Assembly: GCF_019649055.1 (NCBI RefSeq)
Contig: NW_026570348.1
Coordinates: forward strand, 124,001-188,000
Source: Paramacrobiotus metropolitanus
Taxonomy: Eukaryota; Tardigrada; Eutardigrada; Parachela; Macrobiotidae
Direction of reading: 5' to 3'
Length of the DNA: 64,000 bases
Part shown: positions 1-9,907 of the stretch, piece after piece
Numbering within the stretch: position 1 is the stretch's first letter
How the letters are laid out: every line of letters starts with the position of its first letter
Program-made: the position numbers and the translations under genes
The notes under the pieces: generated by a model
The model's database searches: none
Seen by the model: only the letters and a program-made list of their open reading frames with translations
Told to the model about the DNA's origin: nothing

Positions 1-37
1 ATCAGCGTTGGATAAATCGGAGTTTTTCTTCTTCCAG

Positions 38-835
38 GCATGTTCGAAGAACGCGCGCTGATTTTGGGGCGCATGGGTCGGTTTGAGCAGGCTCTCGGAC
101 TGTATGTTCATGTGCTGAAGGATGACGACAAAGCCGAAAAGTGAGTATTCCTTTTACAGCGTTGGCGTCGTTACGCTGTGGAGCAACCTTTAGGTTGTTC
201 GTAGATTTTATTGACGTTTCCATTCGGCTGTGCATTTTGTGTTAACGACTTGCATCATTGTAGGTTCTGTGAGCAGTTTTACGATCCAAAGAACATCGAC
301 GCCTCCCAAGTATATTATCTTCTATTTAAAACCTACGTCAAACCACCGGAACCCAGTACACTGGGCGTTTTGCTGAATGATCCGCCCTCCACAGAACGGA
401 AGCTGGACGAAGCCTTCCGCATCCTCCGCCGACACAGCAGCCGTATCGACTACGCCAAGGGCATGGAGCTGGTGCCGAAGACGGTGTCCGTGGCGGAACT
501 GTCGGATTTTCTCATCACGGCGCTGCAGGTGCTGACAGCCCGTCGCCGCCAGGTGGAACTGATGAAGAGTCTGCATTACGCGGAGTATCTACAGATGCAG
601 TACCGGCGTATTGTCTGGGAGGGTGAGATGTTCACGCTGAGTGAGGATGATACGTGTGAGATCTGCCGGAAGCGAATCGGCAGAAACACGTAAGACAATT
701 CGTCAATATCGCTGCCCGTAACCGAGAACAGGTATTGATAATTATTTAACTAATTCCTTTTTTTGCAGAGCTTTTATCCGAACTCCTAATAAAAAGCTTC
801 GTCATTACGCTTGTGGAAACATTCCCAGACGCTAA
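38..835 (+). CDS. VPS39: VPS39 / Vam6 C-terminal end (HOPS complex subunit), 5' truncated by window edge
   Basis: Three exons are visible: 38-140, 264-689 and 769-835 (TAA 833-835), all with GT-AG borders and consistent phase. The product begins MFEERALILGRMGRFEQA and ends CGNIPRR. The helical-repeat part (YVHVLKDDDKAEKFCEQFY) is followed by a C-terminal metal-binding motif, CEICRKRIG, with a further HYAC in the last exon. This is the tail of VPS39, a subunit of the HOPS tethering complex that acts in late-endosome and lysosome fusion; the role is family knowledge. The N-terminal CNH domain and most of the clathrin-repeat region lie outside the window. The penultimate-exon end, the last intron and the last exon are repeated immediately downstream. 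RPS8 lies convergent beyond that repeat. Confidence 0.9.
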
Positions 836-2209
836 ATGGACCAAGTCACTGATTTCCGTTCGATATTTTTTGGATTTGTCTTGTCTGTGATTTTGTTCTT
901 TCCGTACCATTTTACAAGTTTTGCATGCTGCGTTCAGTACGCTGCATGAGAGTTGATGCTTTTTTTATTATGTACTGTTCTGGAAATGTTTTGGGTTTTG
1001 CGCAGCTAAAGTACTGTACTTACCGGTTCACCAGACGTATTATAAACAGTTATAAAACATTTACGAAAGTATGCTTTGTGGTAAAAAATAACAATCTGAA
1101 TTTTTGCAACCGGATCTCCGCAGCGGTTTCCATACGTGCAGTTGACCAATTGTATACACGTACATTTTTTATACATTTTGCGTACTAGCTTGGTAAAAAT
1201 TAATGATATTTGTAGCAGTGAATATGAATACTTCTATCTATATTTCCATGTACTGTGCGCAGTCACTGCGTTAAGTAAAAAAAAGTATAAGTTAAAAAGC
1301 AATCGTGCATTCTATTTCAGTTAGTATGTACTGTAATCAATCGCACAGACCGTACAAGCGAGTAGATGCCGTTTTTATTCGTTCCCGATCGCAACTTGAC
1401 TTTCTAACAGAACAACTTGAGATGTTCACGCTGAGTGAGGATGATACGTGTGAGATCTGCCGGAAGCGAATCGGCAGAAACACGTAAGACAATTCGTCAA
1501 TATCGCTGCCCGTAACCGAGAACAGGTATTGATAATTATTTAACTAATTCCTTTTTTTGCAGAGCTTTTATCCGAACTCCTAATAAAAAGCTTCGTCATT
1601 ACGCTTGTGGAAACATTCCCAGACGCTAAATGGACCAAGTCACTGATTTCCGTTCGATATTTTTTGGATTTGTCTTGTCTGTGATTTTGTTCTTTCCGTA
1701 CCATTTTACAAGTTTTGCATGCTGCGTTCAGTACGCTGCATGAGAGTTGATGCTTTTTTTATTATACACTGTTCTGGAAATGTTTTGGGTTTTGCGCAGC
1801 TAAAGTAATTGTACTTACCGGTTCACCAGACGTATTATAAACAGTTATAAAACATTTACGAAAGTATGCTTTGTGGTAAAAAATAACAATCTGAATTTTG
1901 CAACCGATTCCGCAGCGGTTTCCATACGTGCAGTTGACCAATTGTATACACGTACATTTTTTATACATTTTGCGTACTAGCTTGGTAAAATTAATGATAT
2001 TTGTAGCAGTGAATATGAATACTTCTATCTATATTTCCATGTACTGTGCGCAGTCACTGCGTTAAGTAAAAAAAAGTATAAGTTAAAAAGCAATCGTGCA
2101 TTCTATTTCAGTTAGTATGTACTGTAATCAATCGCACAGACCGTACAAGCGAGTAGATGCCGTTTTTATTCGTTCCCGATCGCAACTTGACTTTCTAACA
2201 GAACAACTT
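625..2209. repeat. Tandem duplication, about 0.79 kb, of the VPS39 3' end
   Basis: The block 625-1418 is repeated at 1419-2209, with only a few small indels and substitutions. The unit starts inside VPS39 exon coding for EMFTLSEDDTC and contains the last intron, last exon, 3' flank and a segment ending just before the RPS8 stop. The second copy keeps an open CEICRKRIG segment (about 1419-1483) and last exon (about 1563-1629) but has no upstream VPS39 exons, so it is a dead fragment. It could still serve as an alternative 3' terminal region for VPS39 readthrough transcripts. High identity implies a recent event or an assembly duplication. Confidence 0.93.
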
Positions 2210-2225
2210 CGCCAGAAAATAATGA

Positions 2226-4304
2226 TTAACAATTTCCTTCTGTGCTTTGCTGATAGAATTCAAGCTCTTTTCCTTCAAGAACGTATCCGTCGGCGCGGCC
2301 CACTTGCCCCGGTCGAGAAGATATACACGCTGCAATACACAAAACATTTCGATGAATAAATTTCTACACAAATACTGATTAAACCTTCACATTACTTGCT
2401 AGTTTATTTCTCAATATGTACAAAGGCGAGCTTCGCTCAACAAATAAGATCAAATGAAGAACTTGTCCCAATTAACATGGGAAGGGACTGTGCACAATAC
2501 ACTCATAGCAATACATGTGAGACCGGCATTGTTACGTTAAAAGAGATCGGTAAGAAGTTGTTTTTAAGGACGGGTGAGAGCCGCTCTATTTGTTTTTTGT
2601 TTCAGCGTTTAAGTTTGGATGCGTGGTAATGCTATGAGTGTATTGTTCACATTACTTATTTTCAATAGCATTCACATGGTCAACAATCGAAATAATAATC
2701 AATGCAACAGGAATAACTCACCAAGCACACGACCACCCATAAACTGATCATCCAATCCCGGTTCCACTTTACCGCCGATCTGACGCTCCTTCAGCTTCTT
2801 GAGCGCCTTGCCTTTACGCTCACGATTAAGGTTCTTCTCTTCCGCTTCCGACTGGAAATAATCAAAATCAGAACGTTAACAAACTCCATCAACACTTTCT
2901 AGACTGTATAAAATAGTTAACCTGCTCATTACATAATAATTAAGGTTTTAAACATCGTTTTAAAAATAAACAGGACATCAGCGAAATATAAATTTGCAAC
3001 ACAGACACTGTTCAGCCGAAAGATGGTTATAGCCATCACATGCCCCTTCAAGAAAGAATTCATCCAGTAAGAAATCAGGAAAAATAGATACGATACAATG
3101 GTACATTAATCAATAATAATAATATACTGGAAAATTCAATGCAAGGTCACAGCGCTAACTACTGCCATTGCATTCTGCGAATAAAACACAACGAGTACAA
3201 AAAGTGATTATCTTACCAGTTTCGCTCCCTTCTTCCGGCCGAGGGGAAGTCCGTAGTGTGCTTCGTACCACGTACGGAAAGGTGTGGCATCGATCACGAC
3301 GATGGCGTTCTTGACGAGGGTTTTCGTGCGGACCAACTCGTTGTTGCTGGCATTGTAGACCACGTCTACAATACGCGTCTTACGCGTACAATCTGCACAG
3401 GAAAAAATACACATAAAATTTTTAGGATTTTCTATCATATTAAATTTAACCAGATAACGAAAACACGTGCATAGAAATTTTAAGTAGCAAATTTGATAAT
3501 TATGAAAGCTGCTGGAATCAGGGAAAATAAAGCTTCAGCATTCACGTACTGTCAGCCGAAAGATGGTTGAAACATCATTTTCCACTGCAGCTAAATAATT
3601 ACTGATCTCCTATACTTCTCGTGTTGGTCATTAAATGCTTACTTTCTGAACCCCATGAGAAATTGCCATGGTCCAAACGAAGAGCTCGGAATTTAAGGTT
3701 GCCACCCATGACACGCACGGTGTGGACACGGGAGGCTCCAATCTGCAGAAAAATAATTTTTTCACTTTTTAAATGAATGTAGACAATCACCAAATGCTTT
3801 GGTATCCTAAAAAAATCGAGAACCAAGCGAAGCTGCTAAAGCTAGGGATATCATAAATTTCCAAAAGAAAACCCAAGAACCAAGCGGCACTCCACAGAAA
3901 ATGGCCAACATATCAACAATGTCTCGCTAATTTTCAATTTCTTGAATTGTTATCCCATTTCACTGCATTCTGCATCGGGAGTCGCTGGGAAAACTTCTAT
4001 TTTTGATTTAAAATTAAGTCGTGAAATGGCTCACCTTGGTGTTGGCGGCCGGGCGACCCAACTCGTACTTCCTCTTCTTGCGGGTGATGGCGCGTTTTCC
4101 TCCGGTCTTGCGTCGTTTATGGATATGATCCCGGTTAATACCTGCAGAAAACCATCAGTGCTAACCAGGGAAGAAGTGTGCAAACATTGAGGCATCGTGA
4201 GAGAACCAAGCAGGAACTTTGACTGTTTCACCGTGAGATGAAGTCACCAGACCACGGAAAACTGTCCAAGTTGGGTATGTATGCTTGAATATCAACTTAC
4301 CCAT
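2226..4304 (-). CDS. RPS8: 40S ribosomal protein S8 (eS8), six exons, atypical C-terminus
   Basis: Minus-strand exons: 4304-4301 (ATGG), 4141-4035, 3742-3643, 3392-3217, 2851-2722 and 2329-2226. They sum to 621 nt, giving 206 aa, close to the usual 208. Diagnostic runs are [58 protein letters not shown] and [18 protein letters not shown]. It is a structural protein of the small ribosomal subunit. The 5' exon holds only the start codon plus one base, common for ribosomal protein genes. The end is odd: after GKELEFY the protein reads QQSTEGNC and stops, where the family normally has a basic tail. The stop lies 17 bp from the VPS39 tandem-duplication edge. The gene is divergent from DUS4L. Confidence 0.93.
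2495..2645. repeat. 151-bp element with 16-bp terminal inverted repeats in the last RPS8 intron
   Basis: CAATACACTCATAGCA at 2495-2510 is the exact reverse complement of 2630-2645. The match extends imperfectly outward (TGTGCA on the left, TTCACA on the right). Size and symmetry resemble a miniature inverted-repeat transposable element. No coding capacity is seen inside. Confidence 0.6.
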
Positions 4305-4864
4305 TCTGGTTGTTTGTTATATCCAAGGGAATAATTAAAGGAAACGAAAAACTAAGAGAAAAACTAGAAAACCCTTTCTGCAGATTCCATCTAAATCTGC
4401 GCATCCAAGAGCCGCGTGTTACGAGCCGATCATCAGCGGCAAAAATCATGTTCAGACCGCAGTAGCATGGAACACGGCCTAGCCTGTCTCAGTGGTACAG
4501 GCTTACCGTTACGGTACATCGACTCGACGCACTTCAGCGCATTAACTGGCAAGAGTTGTCATATGTATCGGATCCTAGGGCGGTATGGACTTTTGAGGTT
4601 CACCTTTTTGGGGGGCAGTCACATATTTTTCCTTTTTTGCGTACCGGAAACGATGATGAAATCGAAAATCCGAAATCGCCTAACAAAATTTTGTTCCGGC
4701 GCAAATCACTGGCTTCAGTTTTTCCTTTTTGTGGCATCTGAAGAATATGTGACTGACTTTCTTTACTCCTGCTTTGTTTTTCTTGTGAATGTACCCTTAA
4801 TATTTTTTACTCCATCTTATTGTTGGCTAGTTGTGAGTGCTCGGTCGTAGCTTATCCGGGACGA
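4305..4864. promoter_or_regulatory. Shared divergent promoter interval of RPS8 (-) and DUS4L (+)
   Basis: The 560 bp between the two start codons must hold both 5' UTRs and promoters unless unseen 5' exons lie elsewhere. No TATA box or other core element stands out. A short inverted repeat is present (AGTCACATATT at 4617 and AATATGTGACT near 4743). Open frames here read as low-complexity hydrophobic sequence and match no family I know. Confidence 0.4.
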
Positions 4865-7379
4865 ATGAAGCGCCAGTATTTCAGCGTTAACTGTAAAGGC
4901 GCTCCGACAGTGTCTCCGATCTCCGAGCATATCGATCTTCTGGATATATTTCGCAGCAAGAAATGCGTAAATATTTGTGCGCCGATGGTGGAGTATTCCA
5001 GGTATTTCATGGGGAGAATCCCCAACACAGGGCGAGAATTTTTGCGATGCGGGAAGCCTGGAAATTGTGAATGATCATAAGCCCTTTATTAGTCACGATA
5101 ATAAATAGCAATAATTTTGTGTTCAGCTTGCTTTTCTTTTACGTAAATTGATATATTTATGCGGTCTCTGAACAGGGTACGCTTCCGCAATTTATCGCGC
5201 CAGTATGGAGTGGATATCGCCTATTCTCCTATGATTATCGCGGAGGATTTCGCCAATAATCGCATACAGCGTCTGGGAGAATGGGAAACGAGCGATGGTG
5301 AGAGTCCAATGCGCAGTTATGTTGTCGGTGTTTTATCTGGTTAGACAGTTTGTGTTATGCATGGAAATTATTACCGTGATCAGTAGGGTGATGTTTCGCA
5401 TTATAGATGACAGGCCGTTAATTGTTCAGTTCGGGACGAATGATCCTGTTGCCTATGCCGACGCAGCGGAGATTGTCTATCCGTAAGTTATATGTGCGAA
5501 TTATTTTTGAACTGACTTTTAATTTTATTTTTGATGTGCTGAGGGGTATTGAATTCTGAGATCGCGGTGTTGATCTGATGAATTTTGAGGTTTGGAGTTG
5601 ATGAATCCCTGTTGCAGGTATTGTAACGGTGTGGATCTGAATTGTGGATGTCCTCAAAAGTGGGTGCATTAACTGATTTCTTGGGAACTGATCGAATCTG
5701 TTTATTGTATTCCTGTCACTGCCTGATACATCCTGTATACTCTTACTTCCGCACCGCTTACGTTAGGCTCGTTTTCTCTCTTTTCGCAATGCTATAAAAG
5801 AGGTTTCGCGACTTTCGTTGTCGATTTACTAAACTGGAACGTTTGTACAGTGACCAGCTTGATAGGTTTGCCGTGATGTTACTGTACAACCCAAAAATGT
5901 TGGAGCAGTTAAATAGAAGAACATGGACATTGTTCCGTTGCTGATCGGCTTTTCTTGCAGATGGGCCATACGACGGTGTATCGGATCGTGTCTGCTAAAG
6001 AAGCCCGAACTCCTGCAGGATATGCTACGGCAGCTGCATAACCGTCTCCCAAGTACAAACTTCTCCAAAACCATTAAAATTCGTCTTCAGGATGATCTCA
6101 CGTGAGTTTAAAATCAGCTCAATAAACTGAAGTGCTTAATTAAATACGCTTAATACCGCCAGAGCGATTAAGAATACTCCTTTGTCGAAAACCGTTCGTT
6201 TTGCTGTATAAGAAACGTTTCTGCTTGTGTAATGTGTACCACCAGTGTGTTACTCTTCTTCTTGATAATATGCCTTCCTCGGCGGATTTTTCCGTTTGTT
6301 TCTGAATGGTAGTGTAATCTTAGCGCAACCTAAACGGTTTCAATCCGTTTCCAGAAAACGTGGATGCATGTTCGATGTTGATATCATCGAACATGCATCC
6401 ATGTTTTATCATCGACACGCATCCACGTCGTATGTCCCTACTTGTAAAATACTTGTTGACTTTTGCAGTAAAACCGTGGAGTTGTGTCGGCAAGCGGAAG
6501 CCGCCGGTGTCACGTGGATTGCCGTTCATGGACGCACTCCCGACGCCATCGTCCTCACCGGTTGCCCGGTGAATTACGATGCCATTAAGCTGGTCAAAGA
6601 TTCCGTCAGCGTCCCGGTGGTGGCCAATGGGGATGCGTACAACATGGCCGATGTCGACAGGATCATCGAGCAGACCGGAGCCGATGGAGTCATGGCGGCG
6701 CGGGGACTCTTGAGAAATCCGACTATGTTCGCCGGTTATGAGAAATGTCCTTTTCCCGTTATGAAGGAATGGGTAAGAAACATTTAGAAATATTCAGTAG
6801 GCAGTTATCAAGTACAGATACGTACAGAGAGCTCTGTACACCATAAATATTGCACAGATACGATACTGCACTGTTAGTTATGTTGTACTGCTCCGTGAAA
6901 TGATGTTTATTTTAACAGCTTACCAGTTGTATATTTTTTTATTGTTTATTTCAACAGATTTGAATTTAACGTAATTCAACGGATTTGAATTTAACGCTTA
7001 CACGAAACTTGAAAGTACTTACTTGAATAAGGGTAATTGACGAAAGTAAAATAATTGTATTGCTCTGGTAGTTCTTGCTGCACAAGTTAACCATCTGTGA
7101 CACAAGATTAATAATCGCCGTATTTATTTAGTTTTTGTTATCTGTAAGAGCCAGATTGCGTGTCTCAGATTGCCATGTTGTGTGTTTCAGATTGCCATGT
7201 TTGAGGGTGAGACGGACTACCTGGCATGGACTGAATGCCATCATCATCTGCTGAAAATGGTACAACCGTACTTGACCAAAGCCGAGCTGGGGGAATTTTC
7301 CGGCTTGGTCAAGCAGAATGCGTTAATCATGGAGTTTATGAGGAATAAACTGCCCGAATTCGACAAGGTCGAAGGATAG
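4865..7379 (+). CDS. DUS4L: tRNA-dihydrouridine(20a/20b) synthase, DUS4-like
   Basis: Seven exons: 4865-5001, 5176-5297, 5407-5482, 5618-5659, 5961-6101, 6469-6772 and 7191-7379. They total 1011 nt, or 336 aa. The enzyme reduces uridine to dihydrouridine in the tRNA D-loop using FMN and NADPH (family knowledge). Visible family motifs in order are NICAPMVEYSR, DIAYSPMIIAEDF, DDRPLIVQFGTNDP, the active-site-cysteine stretch NGVDLNCGCPQKW, KIRLQDDLTKTVELCRQAEA, VHGRTPD, VPVVANGDAYN and GADGVMAARGLL. The family usually has about 317 aa. An insertion after HGRTPD lengthens the loop before NYDAIKLVKDSV. Exon 7 has two possible acceptors 22 nt apart (exon start 7169 or 7191); only 7191 preserves the frame. 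Confidence 0.93.
6358..6428. repeat. Palindrome in DUS4L intron 5
   Basis: GGATGCATGTTCGATG (6362-6377) is followed after 7 nt by its exact reverse complement (6385-6400). A third, imperfect arm follows: ACGTGGATGC at 6358-6367 pairs with GCATCCACGT at 6419-6428. It ends about 40 nt before the exon 6 acceptor. Confidence 0.8.
6952..7000 (+). repeat. Short tandem direct repeat in DUS4L intron 6
   Basis: Two adjacent copies of a 25- to 27-nt unit ending in GATTTGAATTTAACG differ by a few bases. There is no sign of coding function. Confidence 0.6.
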
Positions 7380-8516
7380 ATCATTTTTGATTTCCGTTTT
7401 GGAGTTTTATTTTTTATTCTTTGGTCATGATTTTGTTCCCTGTGGTAACAGAATGCGGTAAACTGGGATAAAACCAGTTGATATTAAACTTTATTGATCA
7501 CATGAAACAGCGTAAAACTTTTAGAAAGAATTGCAGGTGTGTTATTTTGTGTTTGTGTGTCTTTGTTGGCGATGTGTGGATAGATTTTTTACCCAGTAAA
7601 ATGAAAATTACCGGATGCAGTTAGATTGCTGTAGAATGCTCAATCGTGTGTGTACTTATTTAATCGTAAAAAAACTATTTCTGGTGTTGAGAATTTGAGA
7701 CAGGTTAACGTAAACAGTTACCGGTTGATCATCAAATTTAATTCATTTGATAAATAAATGAAGAGAGTCTGTTGTGACTGATCAGTAATTTCATTGTGCG
7801 TTGTATTTGTGTGAAAAAAATTCATCTCTACTTGTTGGATCTGATTGGTCAAATCAAAAACATAATGCTCTACTTCGTTCAAACTGCGAATTATTCGGCT
7901 CATCGATAAAGTTACAAGCCCGTCCTACCATGAAGAGCCCGTACACTACGTTCTTCCGCTATTCCTACTCGTTTCAGTTATTAGTAGTGACTCATACGAG
8001 TTACGAGTGATGTACAATTGGCATCCGCCGCGGGAGGGTTGTTTGCACAAACCTGCCTATTCGTCAGATCTGAGATCTCGTACTGCATTTTTACACCAGC
8101 GCTGAAGGTGAATGAACACGCACTCCGCACTCGATCAAGAATCAAGATGGCAGGCTGCGCCGCAGCTGATTTTTATCTCGACGATTTCCTTCCTCGAACA
8201 ATGTCATCCAGGCTCCAGCATTTTCATCGTTCATCGTTAAGTTGATAATTATTTTTTCCGTCTGGATGTGCGGAGCACGATATGTGACCATTACTAGTCA
8301 TAAAGCATAATCATTGAGCAGTAACGGATGTGCAGTTCCATCCTGGTGTATCATTCAGCGTATCCCCAGGCCCCAGTCCAAACTGGAGCAGTCAGAAATC
8401 ACCTAGCCGATCGTCATTTCCTTGTTTCCCACATTGTAGAACTGGTACGGTATCTCTTGCTAACATTCGCACAGCATTGAACATGCCTTGTTTTTGCATA
8501 GTAAGGAGAGGGTACC
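7380..8516. other. Intergenic: 3' flank of DUS4L and upstream region of the PNRC-like gene
   Basis: AT-rich sequence with no recognisable exon. A non-canonical polyadenylation-like ATTAAA lies near 7483. The stretch 8020-8500 is less AT-rich and probably contains the 5' UTR, and possibly a 5' non-coding exon, of the following gene. Confidence 0.35.
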
Positions 8517-9050
8517 ATGGACGCGCGCCCCCATCATCCCGTTATCCCGTTGGGTCGTCATCGGGCAGCCAGTTCCCCCGGTCCCATGGACCACTCCATC
8601 CTCTCCCTGTACCACAACGTCGAGATCCCCGCGGCCCTGCGTGCCGCGGTGCCCCTGATCTCCCATCCCGTCCGCCGGATGTCCGCCTCCTATCCCGTGA
8701 TCCCGCCGACCTCTTCCCGTAACCCGCGTGTCATCCGTGAAGCCGTCCTACATTCCCGCTGCCTGTCTGAGAATAGCGAGGCCAAACCGTCGCCGTCAGT
8801 GAAGCCAAAGATGGAGTTCTACGCCAGCAAGTCCTCTCCCAAACCGCCGCCCCGTGTGGAGGACCTCCCGTTGCCCCCGGAGGAGTGGCTGCTGGAGAGT
8901 TCGGGAAGTGAGAGCGGGTCGGTGTTTGAGAAGGAAGATGAGGAGAATAAACCGACGGATCCTGTGATGACGCACACGCACACTGTGATGCAGCTGCGCG
9001 CTCAGTTTCTCACTGTGACACTGAAGACATTGCTCAGAATGAGTGCCTGA
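8517..9050 (+). CDS. PNRC-like proline-rich protein (single exon)
   Basis: A 177-aa open frame starts at a good Kozak context (TACC-ATG-G). It is strongly GC-rich compared with its flanks, as expected of a real exon. Residues about 99-123 read FYASKSSPKPPPRVEDLPLP followed by PEEWL. This resembles the SH3-like and EDC4/DCP1-linking region of PNRC1/PNRC2, which couple nuclear receptors or UPF1 to mRNA decapping. The match is by motif spacing (YA, K.S, PP, LP.PP, W) and covers only one short region. An acidic serine-rich stretch (SSGSESGSVFEKEDEE) follows. The rest is arginine- and proline-rich and unrecognised. An upstream non-coding exon is possible. Confidence 0.6.
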   Translation: MDARPHHPVIPLGRHRAASSPGPMDHSILSLYHNVEIPAALRAAVPLISHPVRRMSASYPVIPPTSSRNPRVIREAVLHSRCLSENSEAKPSPSVKPKMEFYASKSSPKPPPRVEDLPLPPEEWLLESSGSESGSVFEKEDEENKPTDPVMTHTHTVMQLRAQFLTVTLKTLLRMSA

Positions 9051-9907
9051 AAGCAGGCACTGTGCCAATCTCGTCGGATTTGGATTGCCCGTCTTATCGT
9101 TGATTTAGTGGTTTTTATGGTTTTACTTCACCGCGACGCTGATTATTACGGTATAACACTTACCGTAATTCCATTCGATATCCACATTATATCCGTTTTT
9201 GTTGATTTTTCAGTAGTATTTTGGCCTTTTTTTAATTCCGGATGCGATTCAGGGATTGCCTTGCGTTTTCTGTACATAGAGACATGAGTCATATGACAAT
9301 TTTCTATATGAATTTTTTGGATTTAAGGTTTAACAGGGGAGTGCGACTTTGGTTATGTACTCCCGGTTCGGTTTTTGAATTCGAAAGCTTTTATAGGGAA
9401 ATTGGTCGGCGTTTTCTTTCTCTTAACACGATGGTAAATTTATTATTTAACTAATCATTCCCTACAATTGATTATTTTCGTTTAGTTTTGTACAGTATGG
9501 TTGTGCTGTTATGGTTTAAGCGACTACGCATACTGTATTAGATTATCGCTGCACTGACTTGTTCGACGGAAGGCATGTTTCGCGATGGCATTGCGTTTTG
9601 TTTGATGATCGTTATATGATTCTAAGACTCTCATTCTGTCAGTACGCACTGCTACTTGTACTGTAATAGTTTGTTTTCCTATGACCGGGTCACTTGCATG
9701 TGGCCGTTGGTTCGATGTTATGAGCATAGCTTTTGTCATTTGCAAAACCATAAAAAATGGGTCTAACCGGCCCGAAAAAAATTTATTTCGGTTCTGCATC
9801 AAATAGATTTAAAATGTACGAAATATTGGCATTTTTGTCAGTACGGTGTGCCGTGTGCGCATAGAAATCATATAAACTATTGTCACAGAGTTTTCGATTC
9901 TGGTTCT
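9051..9907. other. Convergent intergenic region between PNRC-like gene and KDM8
   Basis: AT-rich 3' flanks of two convergent genes. No supported exon; the open frames here have no family features. TTTATT near 9781 could be the KDM8 polyadenylation signal on the minus strand. Confidence 0.4.

Noticed and set aside
2096-2359. Plus-strand 87-aa open frame after the VPS39 duplication
   Set aside because: It is antisense to the last RPS8 exon (2226-2329), and its first part is the duplicated non-coding flank.
4416-4850. 144-aa plus-strand open frame upstream of DUS4L
   Set aside because: Hydrophobic low-complexity translation of AT-rich DNA with no family match. DUS4L starts properly at 4865.
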